From: Phytophthora sp. 'mugwort'
Lineage: Eukaryota; Oomycota; Peronosporomycetes; Peronosporales; Peronosporaceae
Assembly: GCA_033558025.1 (NCBI GenBank)
Contig: JAUCEF010000005.1
Span: 1 to 64,000, forward strand
DNA length: 64,000 bases
Direction of reading: 5' to 3'
In this document: positions 9,840 through 21,740 of the stretch, piece after piece
Numbering within the stretch: the stretch's first letter is position 1
How the letters are laid out: every line of letters begins with the position of its first letter
The notes under the pieces: generated by a model
What the model was told of the DNA's origin: nothing
The model's database searches: none
Seen by the model: the letters and a program-made list of their open reading frames with translations, nothing else
Translations under genes and position numbers: made by a program

Positions 9840-12800
9840 ATTTACCGCAACACAGTACGTCATAGTTGCTGACCCAGCGCACGACTCAGATCAACACGAA
9901 GTCTGGCTCGTACTGACAACAGGGGGTGGCCTCCAAAAGCCATGGGCCAAGAGCAGTGTATCCGATTCTGAGTGGAAGACCTCAGCGCGTTCGTGAAGCT
10001 ATTGAAAAGGGACTCGTTCCGCTGCTCGACCAATTCGAACAAGCCGATAGCCTGGTTACTAGCTTCAGCCGCGTGGTCAGCCACGCTCGTCTGCGAAATC
10101 CGGCAACTTCTTCGGGACACTCGAGCAGCGGACCGGCGTCAGACATCGCGCTACTTCCCAAAACTGCGGACCGAAACATTCGTTCTGAGAGCTACGAAGC
10201 ATGAAATATTGGCTGACCACGCGGCTGGAGCAAATAACCGAGCATCTCGCTCCTTCGGTAAGAAGCTGAAATCCTCTCCAGAAGAGGTACGCAGGTTCTA
10301 CAGACGCAATGCTGACTGGCAACGGGACCAATCAATTATACAGATCGATCCCTCCGCAGGTCACTATTACCGGCCAGACTACCCTCCAGGGAAAGGATGG
10401 TGAAAGAATGGAGTTACTTTTTCGCTGCGTCGCATGCAACGGCACAAGGGGAACAAGCTGCCGACGCCTTTGGCCAATTCGTACAGATTCCGGATCAGCA
10501 GAGGTTAACAACCGCAGATGTTGAAGCCCACATCGCTCCGATAGTTGAAGGCGAAGTCCAGTCAGCCACTAAGCATTTGCAGCGGCACAAGACAGGCGGA
10601 ACCTCGGGGTTTAGTCACGCTTTCTACAAGGATTTTGAAGATCTCATGACACCAAGCCTTACGCTTCTTTACAATGCAATTATGCGCGGAGAAGGTGTAC
10701 CCGCATCATTTCTCGCGGCGACGGTGATCCCCTGCGGAAAAATGGCAACTCTTCGGATGCCATGGATTACCGTCCGATAGCACTGTTAATCACCGCGTGC
10801 AAGTTGTTTGGGCGAATTCTTGCTGAGCGTCTTCATCCGATGCCCCACCGCCTCATTAGCTCAAGTCAACAAGGGTTTGTGCGCGGCCACAGCATCGATA
10901 AGACAATTCCTATGCTGCGCACAATCTTAGCCACAAGTGGAACTATACCGCAGGAAGCATGGGCAGAATGTGCCGCAGTACTATGTCTCGATCTCCGGAA
11001 AGCATACGACACTTTGGACAGAGAGTTCATGATGAAAGTGCTGAGGGCGTATGGTTTTTCGAAAGACTTTATCAACGTGATTCGACGATTGCATGATGGA
11101 ACGACGGTGCGGTTCTTTATTAACGGGAACTGTCAAAGGGGTGGCAAGTCAACTTTGGAATTAATCAAAGCTGTCCTCTTGCCCCGCTCCTATTCATATT
11201 GACAGTCGACATGCTCGGACAAGCTATCTACTGCAGTACTAACTCCAAGGGATCCCAGTAAAGGGATCGCTCAATCACCGCCACAAGTTGTCAGCGTTCG
11301 TTGACGATAGTACGATCTTCATGAGCTCGTTCCATGAACTTGATGAGGTGAAGCGCATCCTCGATGGATTAGGTGCTCTATTTGGGCTCCGAGAGCAACC
11401 CCACAAACGTATTTTGATGGGGGTTAAGACGTGCAGCACCCCAGTGAGGTGGAACGGGTTCCCGGTGTTGCACCCAGCAACCTCGCCATGCCAACTAGGA
11501 TAATGGATCGGCAACTCGGACACAATATCGAGAACTGGGAAATTCGGCTGGACAAGGTACAGCGGCGCCTCCGAATCGCAACCACGCTAGCCAACTCGGC
11601 AGCGCAGCCTGTTACGCTCTTTAATGTGGTCGCCGTACCCTCCATTTTTACACTGTAACGCAGTTTGTGCCTCTCAAAAGCATACTCCGTCAACTAGAGA
11701 ACTTCGAAAAGCAATTCGTGTGGTATGCGCACGATCACGCCACCAACGAGGCACAAATTCAATCCAGCGCTGGTTTTTACACCCCAAGACCACGGCAGGC
11801 TGGGGATCCAAGATATTGTCAACGCTCTGAGTGCTACAAGATGTAAGCTTGCAGAACGATGGCTTCAAGGTGAATCCGACATTACACAACAGCCTGGCAC
11901 GAAGCGGTACACCCTCATACCACGCCGACTGCTACCTGTTGCACTCTTCTGCCGACAACCCTTGCCATGGTCAACGCGAAGCTTCGAGAGAAACATGGAG
12001 TTCCCTAAGTCGCAGTACAAGATCTCAGAAATATGGAGCTTATGGATGGCTCCATTCCGCTGATGTGCTTCCCAGTACGATCGACGTATAGTGAATACAA
12101 TTGGGTCAGGATGCCGGGCCAGCAATCAGCTCATGTTACAACGAAAGCGGGGCGGTGTTCCGCTTCACAACAGCCCAGGTGTTGGATCGTGAGCTCCCGA
12201 CGGAGCAGATAACGTATTTGATGCAGGCAACGTGGCATGACAATGGATCCTCGACGCAGACGGCCAACCTCTCCGTCTACGGGATTTCCCACTCCCTCTA
12301 TCAGCTCGGCTTCAGGAGCTGGATGTGGCCGTAGAGGAAGGGAGAACAATGGCAGGGGGGCATGGAGCACTTGTCACGGTACCCGTTCGACGAGAAACAT
12401 ACACGGAGCGACAAGTCAAACAGATTGTGCGGCAGTGCAGAAGCATTCTCATGAGCGTACCTTGGTCGGCCTGGAATCACATTGCTCTCACGGTCCAGCC
12501 ACTCGCGCTTCCTCAACTGCGCCAGGAACTTATATGGACTGCGGAGCCACAACCGTCATACGTACAACACGAAATGACAGCAGCTCTAGCGGGCCCGACA
12601 GGTGTTTTCACCGATGTGCTTGAAAAGACGGATTCTCCTAGATTATAATGTATGTGACGCCGGTACAAGGCTAGCGAGGACTACCACACGATCGAGAACT
12701 GGAGTTTCAACGCAGCTATTGCGTTTAAGGCAACACCACAGACGGCCGTCTACCCGTGGAAGACTCCATAGGGGACCACGGCTTCGGGTGTCAGTTACGC

Positions 12801-14107
12801 GGTCCGGAAACAATGTTCCCAATCCATTAAGCGCGACCTCAAGTACAACATCACACCGGTGCTAGATCAACTTCAACGGCGAACACAGAAATCAGAGTGG
12901 ACCAACGCTGCAATTCAGCAAATCCCACGACAACTATGGAATCACTTTGGCCTATTTACCTATTACCAAAATGGACAATGTATCGAATCGCTCTTGAACG
13001 CTCAACCTTTGACATGCCGGGTGGCCGGTGGATCAAGGATGCCACGAATTGACGTGTGATTGTTCAACCGAGACTTTAGACCACCTCATCTGGGAATGTC
13101 AGAATGCACAACTCGGATGGAAGTGCCGGATGGACAAGTGGCTCGGCCACCCAGCACACCGAGCGAACGGGAGATCTTCAAAGCGGCTTTGGCCGCACGA
13201 CAGGTACCACCAATTAAAGCCATTTCTGGAACTCGCGCAACAATGTACAAGCAGATGGACACCGGATCACGAGGCTGCCATGGCAACACTATGGATCATC
13301 TGGGCCACTGTAACCCTCCGGTTATTCTATGGAGGCTACACAACAGAAGTGTATTCGACGGACTGCCCACCTCGATTCACGACACCCTGATTATCGTATG
13401 GGCAGATAGGGCACATCAGGTCAAGGCGATAGCCAGCAGTTGGCTAGCGCGCCCGGAAACACGAATAATAAATGGTATACTGCTTAGAAGTATGACACCG
13501 CATTATGTAGACAGTCGGCTATAAGATCGACACCGCAGGACTCGACTCATGGCCCATACGATATTACTCCGGCACCAACCAAGATAAAGATGAAGGAGGA
13601 GGGTGGGTAGGATAGTGGCGACGGCTCCAGGGCGGGTGGCTTCTCCACTCGACAGACAGTGTCCGCTTTGCGTCACTCGGCCAACGTAGAGACAACGCAA
13701 ACTTTGTCCTAGAACAGAGCCTCAGCACCGTGATCAGCGTCACCGACCCAACAACAGTGTGATCTTCGCGTGGAGAGCCTGGAGTCAATCATTCCACTCG
13801 CGCCGCGCCAGGACGACCCCCATAAGGAAGTCATTACTGCTACACCCCGAGGATTCTTCTCCGTCCTATGGATCAGACCCCGGCTACGCGACGTCGAAGT
13901 GCCCAAGTTCTCGCCAAGCAGGAAAGCACTGCCTTCTACGGCTTCACCGAAGCAGGGACAACAGTGAGCCCCGTGCACGCTCACATCGCGCGGACGGCTA
14001 CAACTTTGACAACGGGCAACGACCCCAACAAACGAGAGTCAGGGACCCTACGGGACTGTCTCATTGTATATCAAGAAAAGGCTTCTATAGGACACCAATA
14101 AGTCTCA
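9840..14107 (+). mobile_element. 5'-truncated non-LTR (LINE) retrotransposon
   Basis: Gypsy sequence ends and non-LTR sequence begins at about 9840, within what looks like the last part of an endonuclease domain (DPAHDSDQHEVWL). The polymerase and a C-terminal zinc motif follow to about 13524. The 3' part, 13525-14107, has no named domain and ends just before a poly-C run at 14125-14136, where an LTR terminus starts. No poly-A tail is seen. It sits inside the RNase H of element A, so it inserted later, or a rearrangement joined them. Confidence 0.75.
9926..13524 (+). pseudogene. LINE ORF2 reverse transcriptase, frameshifted
   Basis: Between the endonuclease remnant and RT is a linker ending in SPEEVRRFYRRNADWQRD. 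The RT proper has KTGGTSGFSHAFYKDFED (10593-), DYRPIALLITACKLFGRILA (10765-), QQGFVRGHSIDKTI, and CLDLRKAYDTLDREFM with the first catalytic Asp. FVDDSTIF at 11297-11320 is the xxDD catalytic motif. The thumb-like YLGHNIE region follows near 11510. A CxC-x8-HxxWxC motif (CDCSTETLDHLIWEC, 13062-13104) is the Cys-His motif found at the end of many LINE ORF2 proteins. At least six frame changes make it inactive. Confidence 0.85.
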
Positions 14108-14124
14108 AATAGAGGACGCTTACT

Positions 14125-14168
14125 CCCCCCCCCCAGGAACACGCCCCATTACACCCTCCCACACCTAA
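14125..14168 (-). repeat. 3' LTR terminus of element D with polypurine tract
   Basis: On the minus strand, AGGTGTGGGAGGG is followed directly by TGTAATGGGGCGTGTTCCTG. The second part is the start of the same LTR found at 22268 and 59287. A purine-rich tract just before an LTR start is where plus-strand priming occurs, so this is the 3' LTR boundary of the minus-strand element. Only about 25 bases of LTR remain before a poly-C run joins it to the LINE end. Confidence 0.65.
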
Positions 14169-14292
14169 ACGGAGAACAACGTACGGGAAAGGTCCGAGGG
14201 GAATCCAGTGGATAACGGGCACTTCGTACCGCACTCGGAAGTTGAACCTCGAACTTCTCAAAAGCCCCGCCGACGATCCTCGCCCATCGGGC

Positions 14293-15690
14293 ATGACCAA
14301 GACCGCGACACCACCGAGCCCCGCGGTGCCCAGCACGCCTGCAACATGCGCCGACACATCCGTGTCCGAGGCCGCAGCGTCCAACGCTGGTCCAACGAAG
14401 ACCAGGGGCCAGACGAAGGCGGAATCCGCCAACAAGAAGACCGGAAAGGCGAAGGCCCCGAGAGCCAGCACCAAGCCCAAGACGAAGACAAAGACCCCGG
14501 CTCGTAGAGCGGCCTTGTCGGCTGCACGCCGTCGTAAACGACACGAAGTGTCCGTGCCAGGACCCGTGGGATCGCTGAGCGATGAGTCCAGCGATGAAGA
14601 TGACGATGTGATAAATTCGAACCTCGTTCTTCCGGATGAAGACATGCATAGCAAGGCTACGTCCGCCGAGAAATCGAGGACTACTACGTCCGAGAAGATC
14701 TTGGCTCCACCAAGCACGTCGTCAGCCGGAGCGGCCTCGCCAGCTAGCGCACCGGTGGCAACCCCGGACCCGAAGAAGGGTATGGCCAAGGACCCGTGCG
14801 TCGATGCGCCTGTTGAGGTGGCCCCGTCCAAGCCTCTCGCATAGACGCCCGTCGCGAACGTGGAGGCGAAGGGCAAGACGTCTGTGGATCCCATACGGGA
14901 CGTGCCAGTAGCCCCAGAGACCCCCGAGAGGTATCCCACGAGATGGACTACGAGTTGTCAGAGGACGAGCGCGAGTCGCCGCCGTCTTCCCCACAGCTCA
15001 CTGAGCAGCAACGTTCCATCCATATGGGAAGCCCTGCGAAACCGCGCAGCAAAGCTGCCGTCGAGAGAGCCAAACTGGTGCCGAAGAGCGGTGAAGCACG
15101 GCTGAGCCAGCCCCTCCTGCGTCTCAGCTCGAGGAGCCTCTGGATATCACCATCGCCTGTGCCGACGAGGGACTGGACCCCGTGCGTCTACAGCTCGACA
15201 ACCGTGAACACTTGCGCGCGGACGCAGCGCATCTTGACGCCGAACGATCTCATGACCGCAAAGGGGAACACGAGCCGTCGGCCCCGCAAAGTCGTGAGCA
15301 GCTGCTAGTGCATCGCATCAGGTCTCCGGAGGAGTTTCGTCGTATTTGCGGCGAAGCCGTCAGCCTGGAGTCACCATAGCTAGCTGCGAGAAGTGTCTGC
15401 TCGTTCTTGCGAACCATACGGCCCTCACCCGACAGTCCAACGAGGGTGAAGTCGAGGCTTGGCTTCGCCACGCCGGCTACCTCGTAGCTCAGTTACTGCG
15501 ATCGCCTCATCGGCTAGATTGGCTCGTGCTGCGACGTCTTCGCTTTCATATGGCGAAGATGAAAGCTGACCGGACTTGGATCGATGTTGGGACGCCCGTG
15601 ACTTGCCCACCCTACGAATTGTTTTCGAGGAGGTCTTGACGAAGGTGCAGAAGTCGAGGCACTCATAGACCGTTGAATCTAGGAGCGTTC
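14293..15690 (+). pseudogene. Antisense ORF between pol and 3' LTR of element D
   Basis: Starting at ATG 14293 the plus strand encodes a Thr/Ala/Pro/Lys-rich region, a basic patch (AARRRKRHEV) and an acidic patch (SDESSDEDDD). A stop at 14842 and frame changes follow, then MDYELSEDERESPPSSPQ from 14943, EPSAPQSREQLLVHRIRSPE, and RLDWLVLRRLRFHMAKMKAD near 15510. Composition on this strand looks coding, while the long minus-strand frame over 14085-14939 has the hydrophobic look of an antisense shadow. It lies between the chromodomain and the 3' LTR of element D and runs against that element. It may be an extra element-borne ORF or the gag of another element. Confidence 0.5.
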
Positions 15691-15703
15691 TAGGACTTGT
15701 TTA

Positions 15704-16556
15704 GCGCCGACCGGCTCCGTGGGAGCGCATATAAGCGTCCACGATGCCGGCGCAGTCCACCGCGACGCGGCTTTCCGTCTCCCATGTATTATCGGACGAG
15801 GGATACCCACGCCACTTCACCAGATACTGGTCGATGCCCTCACGCCTCCGGTGTTTCACCAGCTGCTCCACATGGAAGTACTGCTCCCCATCACTACCCA
15901 ATAGGGGTGGAGGAGGCCGGAGCAGCCGTTGCTGGGTCGTCGCCGACTTTCCGGGAACCTCGCGGAAGCGATGGCGAGTTGCCAGAGCCTTCTGGGCGTT
16001 TATCGAACGGATAGGATCGCTTCGTGTGGCCGCCAACAGCTCCTGGAGACGCGATAGGAGCGAGAGTTGCGCCAGGCACCCGATGTAGACGCGGAGAGGC
16101 ACCGCCTGTGGGCGAAGGTGGGTTACCTGGAGCAGGCTTGATGCAGTCATGTCCGTCATGCGCTCGAAGAGCAGGTCTGGTGGATCCGGGATCTTTATGA
16201 CCGCGTCCGACGCCTGGAGTGACACCCGCCTGTCGAACCTGCGAGAGGTGCTTCTGCTGCTCGGTCGCCATCGGCGCCTGTGACTGTGACCGAGGAGGCA
16301 CGGATTCGAGTGGTGCAGAGCGCTTTGCGGCACTACACGGGGTTTCGGACAGACCCGGCGGAAGGCGCTCCGCCTCAAGGTACGCTTTGAGCATGCCGAC
16401 GTAGAACGTTGGATGCGTCGCCATGGCCGATTGCAGATAAAGTGTGTAGGCGTTGCCGTGGACGCCAATGACCGTGAACGACCCCACGAATCGTGGCCTG
16501 GGTTTTGTGCTCCCTACCGAAGCAACTGCCTGTATAAGAAGATTTTGGCATTTCAT
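15704..16556 (-). pseudogene. Element D integrase C-terminus and chromodomain
   Basis: Reading down the minus strand: PRFVGSFTVIGVHGNAYTL then MATHPTFYVGMLKAY, the SH3-like end of gypsy integrases. A Pro/Ser-rich linker with frame changes follows, then the chromodomain at 15886-15704: EQYFHVEQLVKHRRREGIDQ, YLVKWRGYPSSDNTWE. The Tyr-Phe-Val, Trp-Arg-Gly-Tyr and Thr-Trp-Glu positions of the chromodomain cage are present. It ends at a stop at 15701, so this part of the chain looks complete even though frames are broken upstream. Confidence 0.85.
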
Positions 16557-17652
16557 AACACCAAATCCCCAATTTTAAACACTTGTGTTTTGTTGCGCCC
16601 ATGGCGGTCACTGTTTTCCTTTTGTAGATCTTGGCCGGCTACCATGGCGTAACGGACGCGAGCACGAATCGCTGCCCCAGTTTCGAAGGAAAGAAGGTTC
16701 CGTTTCACGGACGGACGTACGCTGTTGAGACCCATTGGTCGTCGACGACAGACCCTCTCTCATTCAAATCAGAAAAAAACGGAGACAACGATAATGTACG
16801 CGGATGCCGCAACCCATTAACTTAGAACGGAGTGAACCCCGTGGATATGTGAACCGCGTTATTCAGCGCGAATTCCACTTGCGTCAACTGCGTGCTCCAC
16901 TTCGTGGCTTCTGCCACGCAGACGCTGCGCAAGACGTCTTCCAAGACACGGTTGATGCGTTCGGTTTGACCATCAGTCTGTGGATGGTCCGTCATGGACA
17001 TGTCCAACTTCGTACCGAGAAGTCGGAACAGGTGTTGCCAGAAGTGAGACACAAATCGAGGGTCTCGGTCATTAACAAATGCCCTGAGAGGTCGTGATGA
17101 CGGAAGACATTGTCAATGAAGAGTTGTGCCGCCTGCGACGCTGTCACACTCTTCTTCACGGTCACCAGTTGTTCCATCTTGCTCAGCCGGCAAACCAAGA
17201 CCAAGACGCCATTAGGCCTCGTCATCGGGCGGTAACTCGAAGATGAAGTCCATGCTCACCGAGCGCCAAGAGTCAGCCGGAACCGGCAAGCTCATTAGTG
17301 GCGCTGCCGAAGCGAGCGAAGGTTTCACCCGTTGGTACGTCTCGCACGTCTTGACGTAAGATCGAACCCACTTATACATATGGGGCCACCAGTAATACCG
17401 TGCCACTGACATGTACGTCTTTTCTCGACCCAAGTGGTCGCTAAGCGCCGTGTCGTGGGCCTCAACGAGGATTTGGTGCCTCAGGATGTCGTTGTTGGGA
17501 CGACCAGGCGAGGATCTTCCTCTTTTGTAAGGATGTGGTTTGCAAATACGACACATTTTACATCGGTTATGTATGGGTAAAACCTTTGGTCCCGACACAA
17601 TCGATATACGCACAGTCTGGTGCAGACGTAAAGTTTCTATCGTCCAAGGCAA
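16553..17652 (-). pseudogene. Element D integrase, zinc finger and catalytic core
   Basis: The N-terminal HHCC finger reads EAHDTALSDHLGREKTY then YVKTCETYQRVKPS: both His and the first Cys are there, but the second Cys is Tyr. The core has the first Asp in SVSMDFIFELP, the second in NDRDPRF (in a shifted frame near 17060), and the Glu in DGQTERINRVLED (about 16960), so all three DDE residues can be read. VEFALNNAVHISTGFTPF closes the core. At least one frameshift near 17060 prevents expression. Integrase inserts the cDNA copy into the genome. Confidence 0.85.
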
Positions 17653-18065
17653 AGGTCACGGGTTCGAGTCCCATCGATAACACATTTTATTTTGCATATT
17701 TTGCATAAATTGCACATAAGGAGGCGCCGCGGGACACCACGACATCTTCCAAGGATCACGTATGTGAACTACACTCATGGTACACGCAATCATTATCATG
17801 ATGACGAAACCAGAGAATGTCCCAGAGTCTCCAGCCAATCAGATAGTCAATAGAGTGTGACGTGTAGGTTTGCATGTGATGTAGAGGAATGGTTGGTCAC
17901 CGTGCGGAGAATATCCAGCGTGGCACAAAGGATACACAAGAGCCTCCATGGCGGCTTAGATATAGCGCTAGCGAACTAAGGACCGCCCAAAATGAATCAC
18001 TTCCAAATTTCCTTCCTACTCGACAACTCCTTCTCCTTCTCCTCCGCCCCACATCATTACATCTT
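17525..18065. mobile_element. Insertion with tRNA-like promoter (SINE-like candidate)
   Basis: About 540 bases interrupt element D between RNase H (ends near LHRYTLCQNLLYYEV, 18066) and integrase. On the plus strand 17664-17676 carries a perfect pol III B box (GGGTTCGAGTCCC), and an A-box-like TACGCACAGTCTGG lies about 50 bases upstream. The 3' side is AT-rich with repeated TTTTGCAT. The flanking stems do not fold into a complete tRNA cloverleaf, so I read this as a tRNA-derived SINE or a degraded tRNA copy. Target-site duplications were not found by eye. Confidence 0.35.
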
Positions 18066-19720
18066 TTGTCTACTTCGTAGTAGAGAAGATTCTGACAGAG
18101 GGTATAGCGGTGCAACCGCGTGTGTTGACGAGCCGTAATCTGGGCGTTACCAGAGCCCGCGCGCAACGCTTGTACCAACTCTCTGAGATCATCTTCTTCT
18201 GCGTAAGCTTCACAAATCCGCTCGTGGAGCGCCGATTCGAGAAGCGCGGCGTGTGCTAGCTCGTAGTCTGGTCTCCTGAAGAGTGCGTCTGTCATGACGT
18301 TTTGCTTGCCCGGCTTATAAGCCACCGTGAAGTTGTACTTGGCAACGAACGATAGCCATCTCGCCATGCGCTGAGAGAGATGAGGCGACGAGGTCACCTC
18401 CCCTTAACGAGGCATGGTCTGTTTAAATCACAAAGGGCTTGCTGCCCAGCAGATGAATCCTGAACTTCACTAGCGCGTACTTCATCGCAAGGGGTTCCTT
18501 GTCATGGACAGGTAGTTCTTTTTCGCAGCCTTCAGCTGCCGGGAATTAAAACGAGATCACCCTCTCCCTGCTCTCGGCATCAACTTGGAGCAGGGTACAG
18601 CCGATGGCAAAGTCTGAGGCGTCACACACAACGCTAAACGGACGATGCTCGTCGGGAAGTGCCAGGATTGAGGAATTCTGCAGACTCTGCTTGATGGCTT
18701 CGAAGGCTCTCTGAACCTCATCGGTCCATGGCCATTCCGCTTCGTTCTTTAGGAGGTTCATCAAAGGCTTGGCCAGCTTAGCGTAGTTCTCGCTATAATT
18801 GTGTAGGTAGTTGGCGAGGCCGAGCAACTTGCGCAGATCCAGTTGGGAGGTAGGCACAGACCACTGCGAGATTGCTTCAATCTTCTCGGGGTCAGCCCTT
18901 ATGCCATCCTTCCCAAGGAAGCACCCGAGGAACGGGATTTCCTCCGCGCCGAGCTTGCACTTGTTAATGTTTGCATACAAACGGTTCTCCCTCATGCACA
19001 ACAAAACCTCACGGAGGTGTGCAATGTGTATTTCGACGTCGGTCTTTCCATCTGCAGCGCGGCTGTGAACGAAGATATCGTCGGAGTAGATCTGCACAAA
19101 GTGCCGCAGCGGCCGGAATAGCTGTGTCACCAAGCGATTGAACATCGCTGGCACGTTGGATAGTCCTTGGTGCATCACCAACCATTCCCACAACATCCCG
19201 CTGGGAGTACTCACCGCTGTCGAAGGAATATCCGATTCTCGCATCAGTAGCTGATAGTATCCGTCGACCATGTCGAGCGCGCTGAACACAGTGCAGCCCG
19301 GCAATGTTGTTCTGCAACACATCCTTCCGAGGATAGGCGTTGACGCCGGGATGGTGGCCATTTAGTTTACTGAAGGCGTGAACCGTACGCCACTTCCCAT
19401 TAGGTTCGCGCACACAAACGTCGGGGACGAGTACGGCGACTTCGACTCGCGCACCATGCCGGCGGCATACTTCGCCGCAAAGAACGCGTCGATTACGTCG
19501 ACTTGTTCCTTTGGAAGCGGCCACTGACGTGTGATGCATACTTGGTACCAGGCTCCAAGTCGATTTCGTGGCGAACGCCACGATCCGGTGGTAATATGGA
19601 AGGGGGGGGGGGGGTCGGAGACCACATCCGAGAACTCCTTCAGCAGGGGATAATAAGGATACGAGGGATCCTTTAAATTGGCTGCGCCATAACGCCGTTG
19701 TCTCTGTGAGCCTTTCCTCT
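18066..19720 (-). pseudogene. Element D reverse transcriptase and RNase H
   Basis: In order on the minus strand: a start region with WPLPKEQVDVIDAFFAAKYA (near 19500), FSALDMVDGYYQLLMRESDI, PSGMLWEWLVMHQGLSNVPA, and the YxDD motif as IYSDDIFVHS near 19080. Then come the connection domain (LRKLLGLANYLHNYSENYAK), RNase H first Asp (VVCDASDFAIGC, about 18630), and the RNase H end SQRMARWLSFVAKYNFTVAY and KPGKQNVMTDALFRRPDYE (18340-18260). The 18546-19361 piece is open for 271 codons, but frames change near 19370, 18545 and 18400. A run of about 12 G at 19600-19612 also lies in this region. Confidence 0.88.
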
Positions 19721-19947
19721 TCTAGAACGTCCAGGTCCATGACCGACGAGCTATTAAGTTCTATCGAGTCCTGCTCTCGGCGGAGAAGGACGGGGTCCTC
19801 AATTTCTTCTGCCTTCAATGACTTGAGGAACTCGACGTACGAAAGCTCCTCAAGCTCCATGAGCTCCGACACCCGGGTAAGAGGGTTAGCTCAACACCCG
19901 CTTTGCGGTTTCCCGTGTATCAACGACCACAGTGGTGGGCACCCCGC

Positions 19948-20600
19948 TCACTTTGCCAGAAGGTAGGGATGCAGCCTCACTGCAAATCCCTTCATTCGCG
20001 GGAGTTTCCGCTCGACCACCTTGGGTTGCGCGACGCTCGTCGTCAGCGTCTTCCTCATCTGCGTGAGCTGAACCAGCTCGGACGCGTTGCGTTGTGGGAG
20101 CCTCTGCTCGACCACCTTGGGTTTCAAAAACGACCGCTCATTCGGCAGAGCCGGAAAGGTGTCGTTCTCCACGTGGCACTCGGTGCTCGTGCACGAATCC
20201 GTCACGGGATGAGGAGGGGACATGACCCGCCAAGGCTCGATCCACGGGGGGGTTGTGGCTAGTACATATGGTGCCACTGCGCCAGTCGATCCACTGCTCC
20301 TGCTTTACAGGCCAAGGTATGCCGAGGATCAGGTCGTATCGATCATCCATGTCGGGGACAATGAACGGTTCGACCAAGTTAAAGTCGTCAAAATTTGACA
20401 GTCAAAGGGAGGGGAACCTTCCGCATCGATACAATCGAACCAGTTGCTAGGCGAACAGACATATTATGATTACTCTCAGAGTCTTCTAAAGCTTAACCAT
20501 ACAGTGCACTGTTCCTAGCAACGCTGGTTTCGTTGTGAAACTGTGGACGCTCCCGAATCGATCAGGATGGTCATAGGCTCTTCATACCCTCTAACGCCGG
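19948..20600 (-). pseudogene. Element D protease and protease-RT linker
   Basis: The minus strand at 20565-20545 encodes LIDSGAS, the DSG/DTG catalytic motif of a retropepsin-like protease. In another frame, VEPFIVPDMDDRYDLILGIP and QWIDWRSGTI (20377-20250) match the flap-to-linker part also seen in element B at 57.1 kb (DTKYDLILGIAWLERHE). The linker then repeats PKVVEQRLP and PKVVERKLP about 90 bases apart. Stops between 20440 and 20540 break the reading frame. Confidence 0.7.
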
Positions 20601-20716
20601 CGGTGACGACCACGAGGTAAAAATCGCGGTGAAGTCACCAAAGACCGGGAAGAGCGGAGTCTCCCAGCAGGGCGTCCCGAACATACTTGGAGCCGTCGTT
20701 TTCCGACAAGTCGGTC

Positions 20717-21690
20717 TCAATCACATTGAGGGACGGCGACGCCGAGGTGGCCCTGCCACGGGTTTGTCGGGCAATTGCTACGGAAGTAGCCTACTTCGTT
20801 GCAGCCGAAACAGAGACCACTCGCTCGTGGTTTCTTCGAGGAGAGTCGGGACGGCTCGCCAGAAGAGATCTCCATGGGGGGACCCTCAAACGAGTCCGAA
20901 GGACCAGCATGTCCCTGTGCAGAACGCACACAGTGGTCTTCCAGCAGAGCGAGGTGTACTGCCTCGTGGAAAGTCTTGGGTTGACGCCGGAAGAGCTCCG
21001 TCCGCACCGGCCCCGTCCATAAACACCGTCTATGAACACCGTGACCTTCACGTCCTCCGAGAGGGGAGTTCCGGCCATAGCCGCTTCCAGGTTTTGCAGT
21101 TCCATGACAGTCCTGGAGGGAACGCTTACCGTGCTTGCATCGCAAGGACAGGGAGCGATGGCGATACGCCACGTTAGCCAACAGGAAATTCTTGCGGAGC
21201 TCCTGTTCCATGAAAACCATGAGGTGAAATACCCCGGAGACGAGGTCTCCCGAGCCATAGCCCATGCACGTGCCCGACCTCCAAGGTTGGACAGGGCGAA
21301 GGCGACTTAAGATCTCGCGTCATAGATCTGTCCCACGCTCAGCGCGATTTCGATTTCGCGGATCCAGAAGACCCAGCTGTCCGACTCCTTCCCGTCTAAC
21401 TTGGGAACCGTCATCTTGACCGCCTTCGTCGATCCTTGTCGCGAATCGAAGGTAACGGACTCCCGCGCAGCGGATTGAGCTGCGCTCTGGGCTTCCGCCC
21501 GTACTGTCACGCGTGCCGCTTCTTGGGCTGCGGCGCTCACGGGTGCGATGAGCGAGGTCTCGTACTGGTCAAAACGCTCAACGCGGGCTCTCTGTTCTTC
21601 CGCAGAGAGTGAAGGGGGTCCAGCGAAAGCCTGCTCGTCTAGAAGGCTAACCATCTCTTCTAACATGGCCCAATGGACATCCGAGAGTCT
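20717..21690 (-). pseudogene. Element D gag
   Basis: Gag begins at ATG 21666 (MLEEMVSLLDEQAFAGPPSL) and shows the capsid-like SWVFWIREIEIALSVGQIYD before a stop near 21307. A second frame over 20717-21265 ends with a zinc knuckle, CFGCNEVGYFRSNC (about 20817-20776). The usual knuckle is CX2CX4HX4C; here the His is Tyr, so zinc binding is probably lost. The N-terminal part resembles the start of the element B gag at 55797 (MSLLGHEGV... with NYEKALLKHL). Confidence 0.75.
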
Positions 21691-21740
21691 TGGCGAGACG
21701 GCATTCGACTCCCTGAGTCTTCCTTACTCAAAGAGAACTT

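Noticed and set aside
14085..14939. A 284-codon minus-strand open frame, long for this region.
   Set aside because: Its product is a Gly/Val/Ala-hydrophobic shadow of the Lys/Thr/Pro- and Asp/Ser-rich plus-strand frame, which has coding-like patches.
17611..17690. A tRNA gene on the plus strand.
   Set aside because: The B box is perfect, but the acceptor and anticodon stems do not pair, so a complete cloverleaf is not supported.
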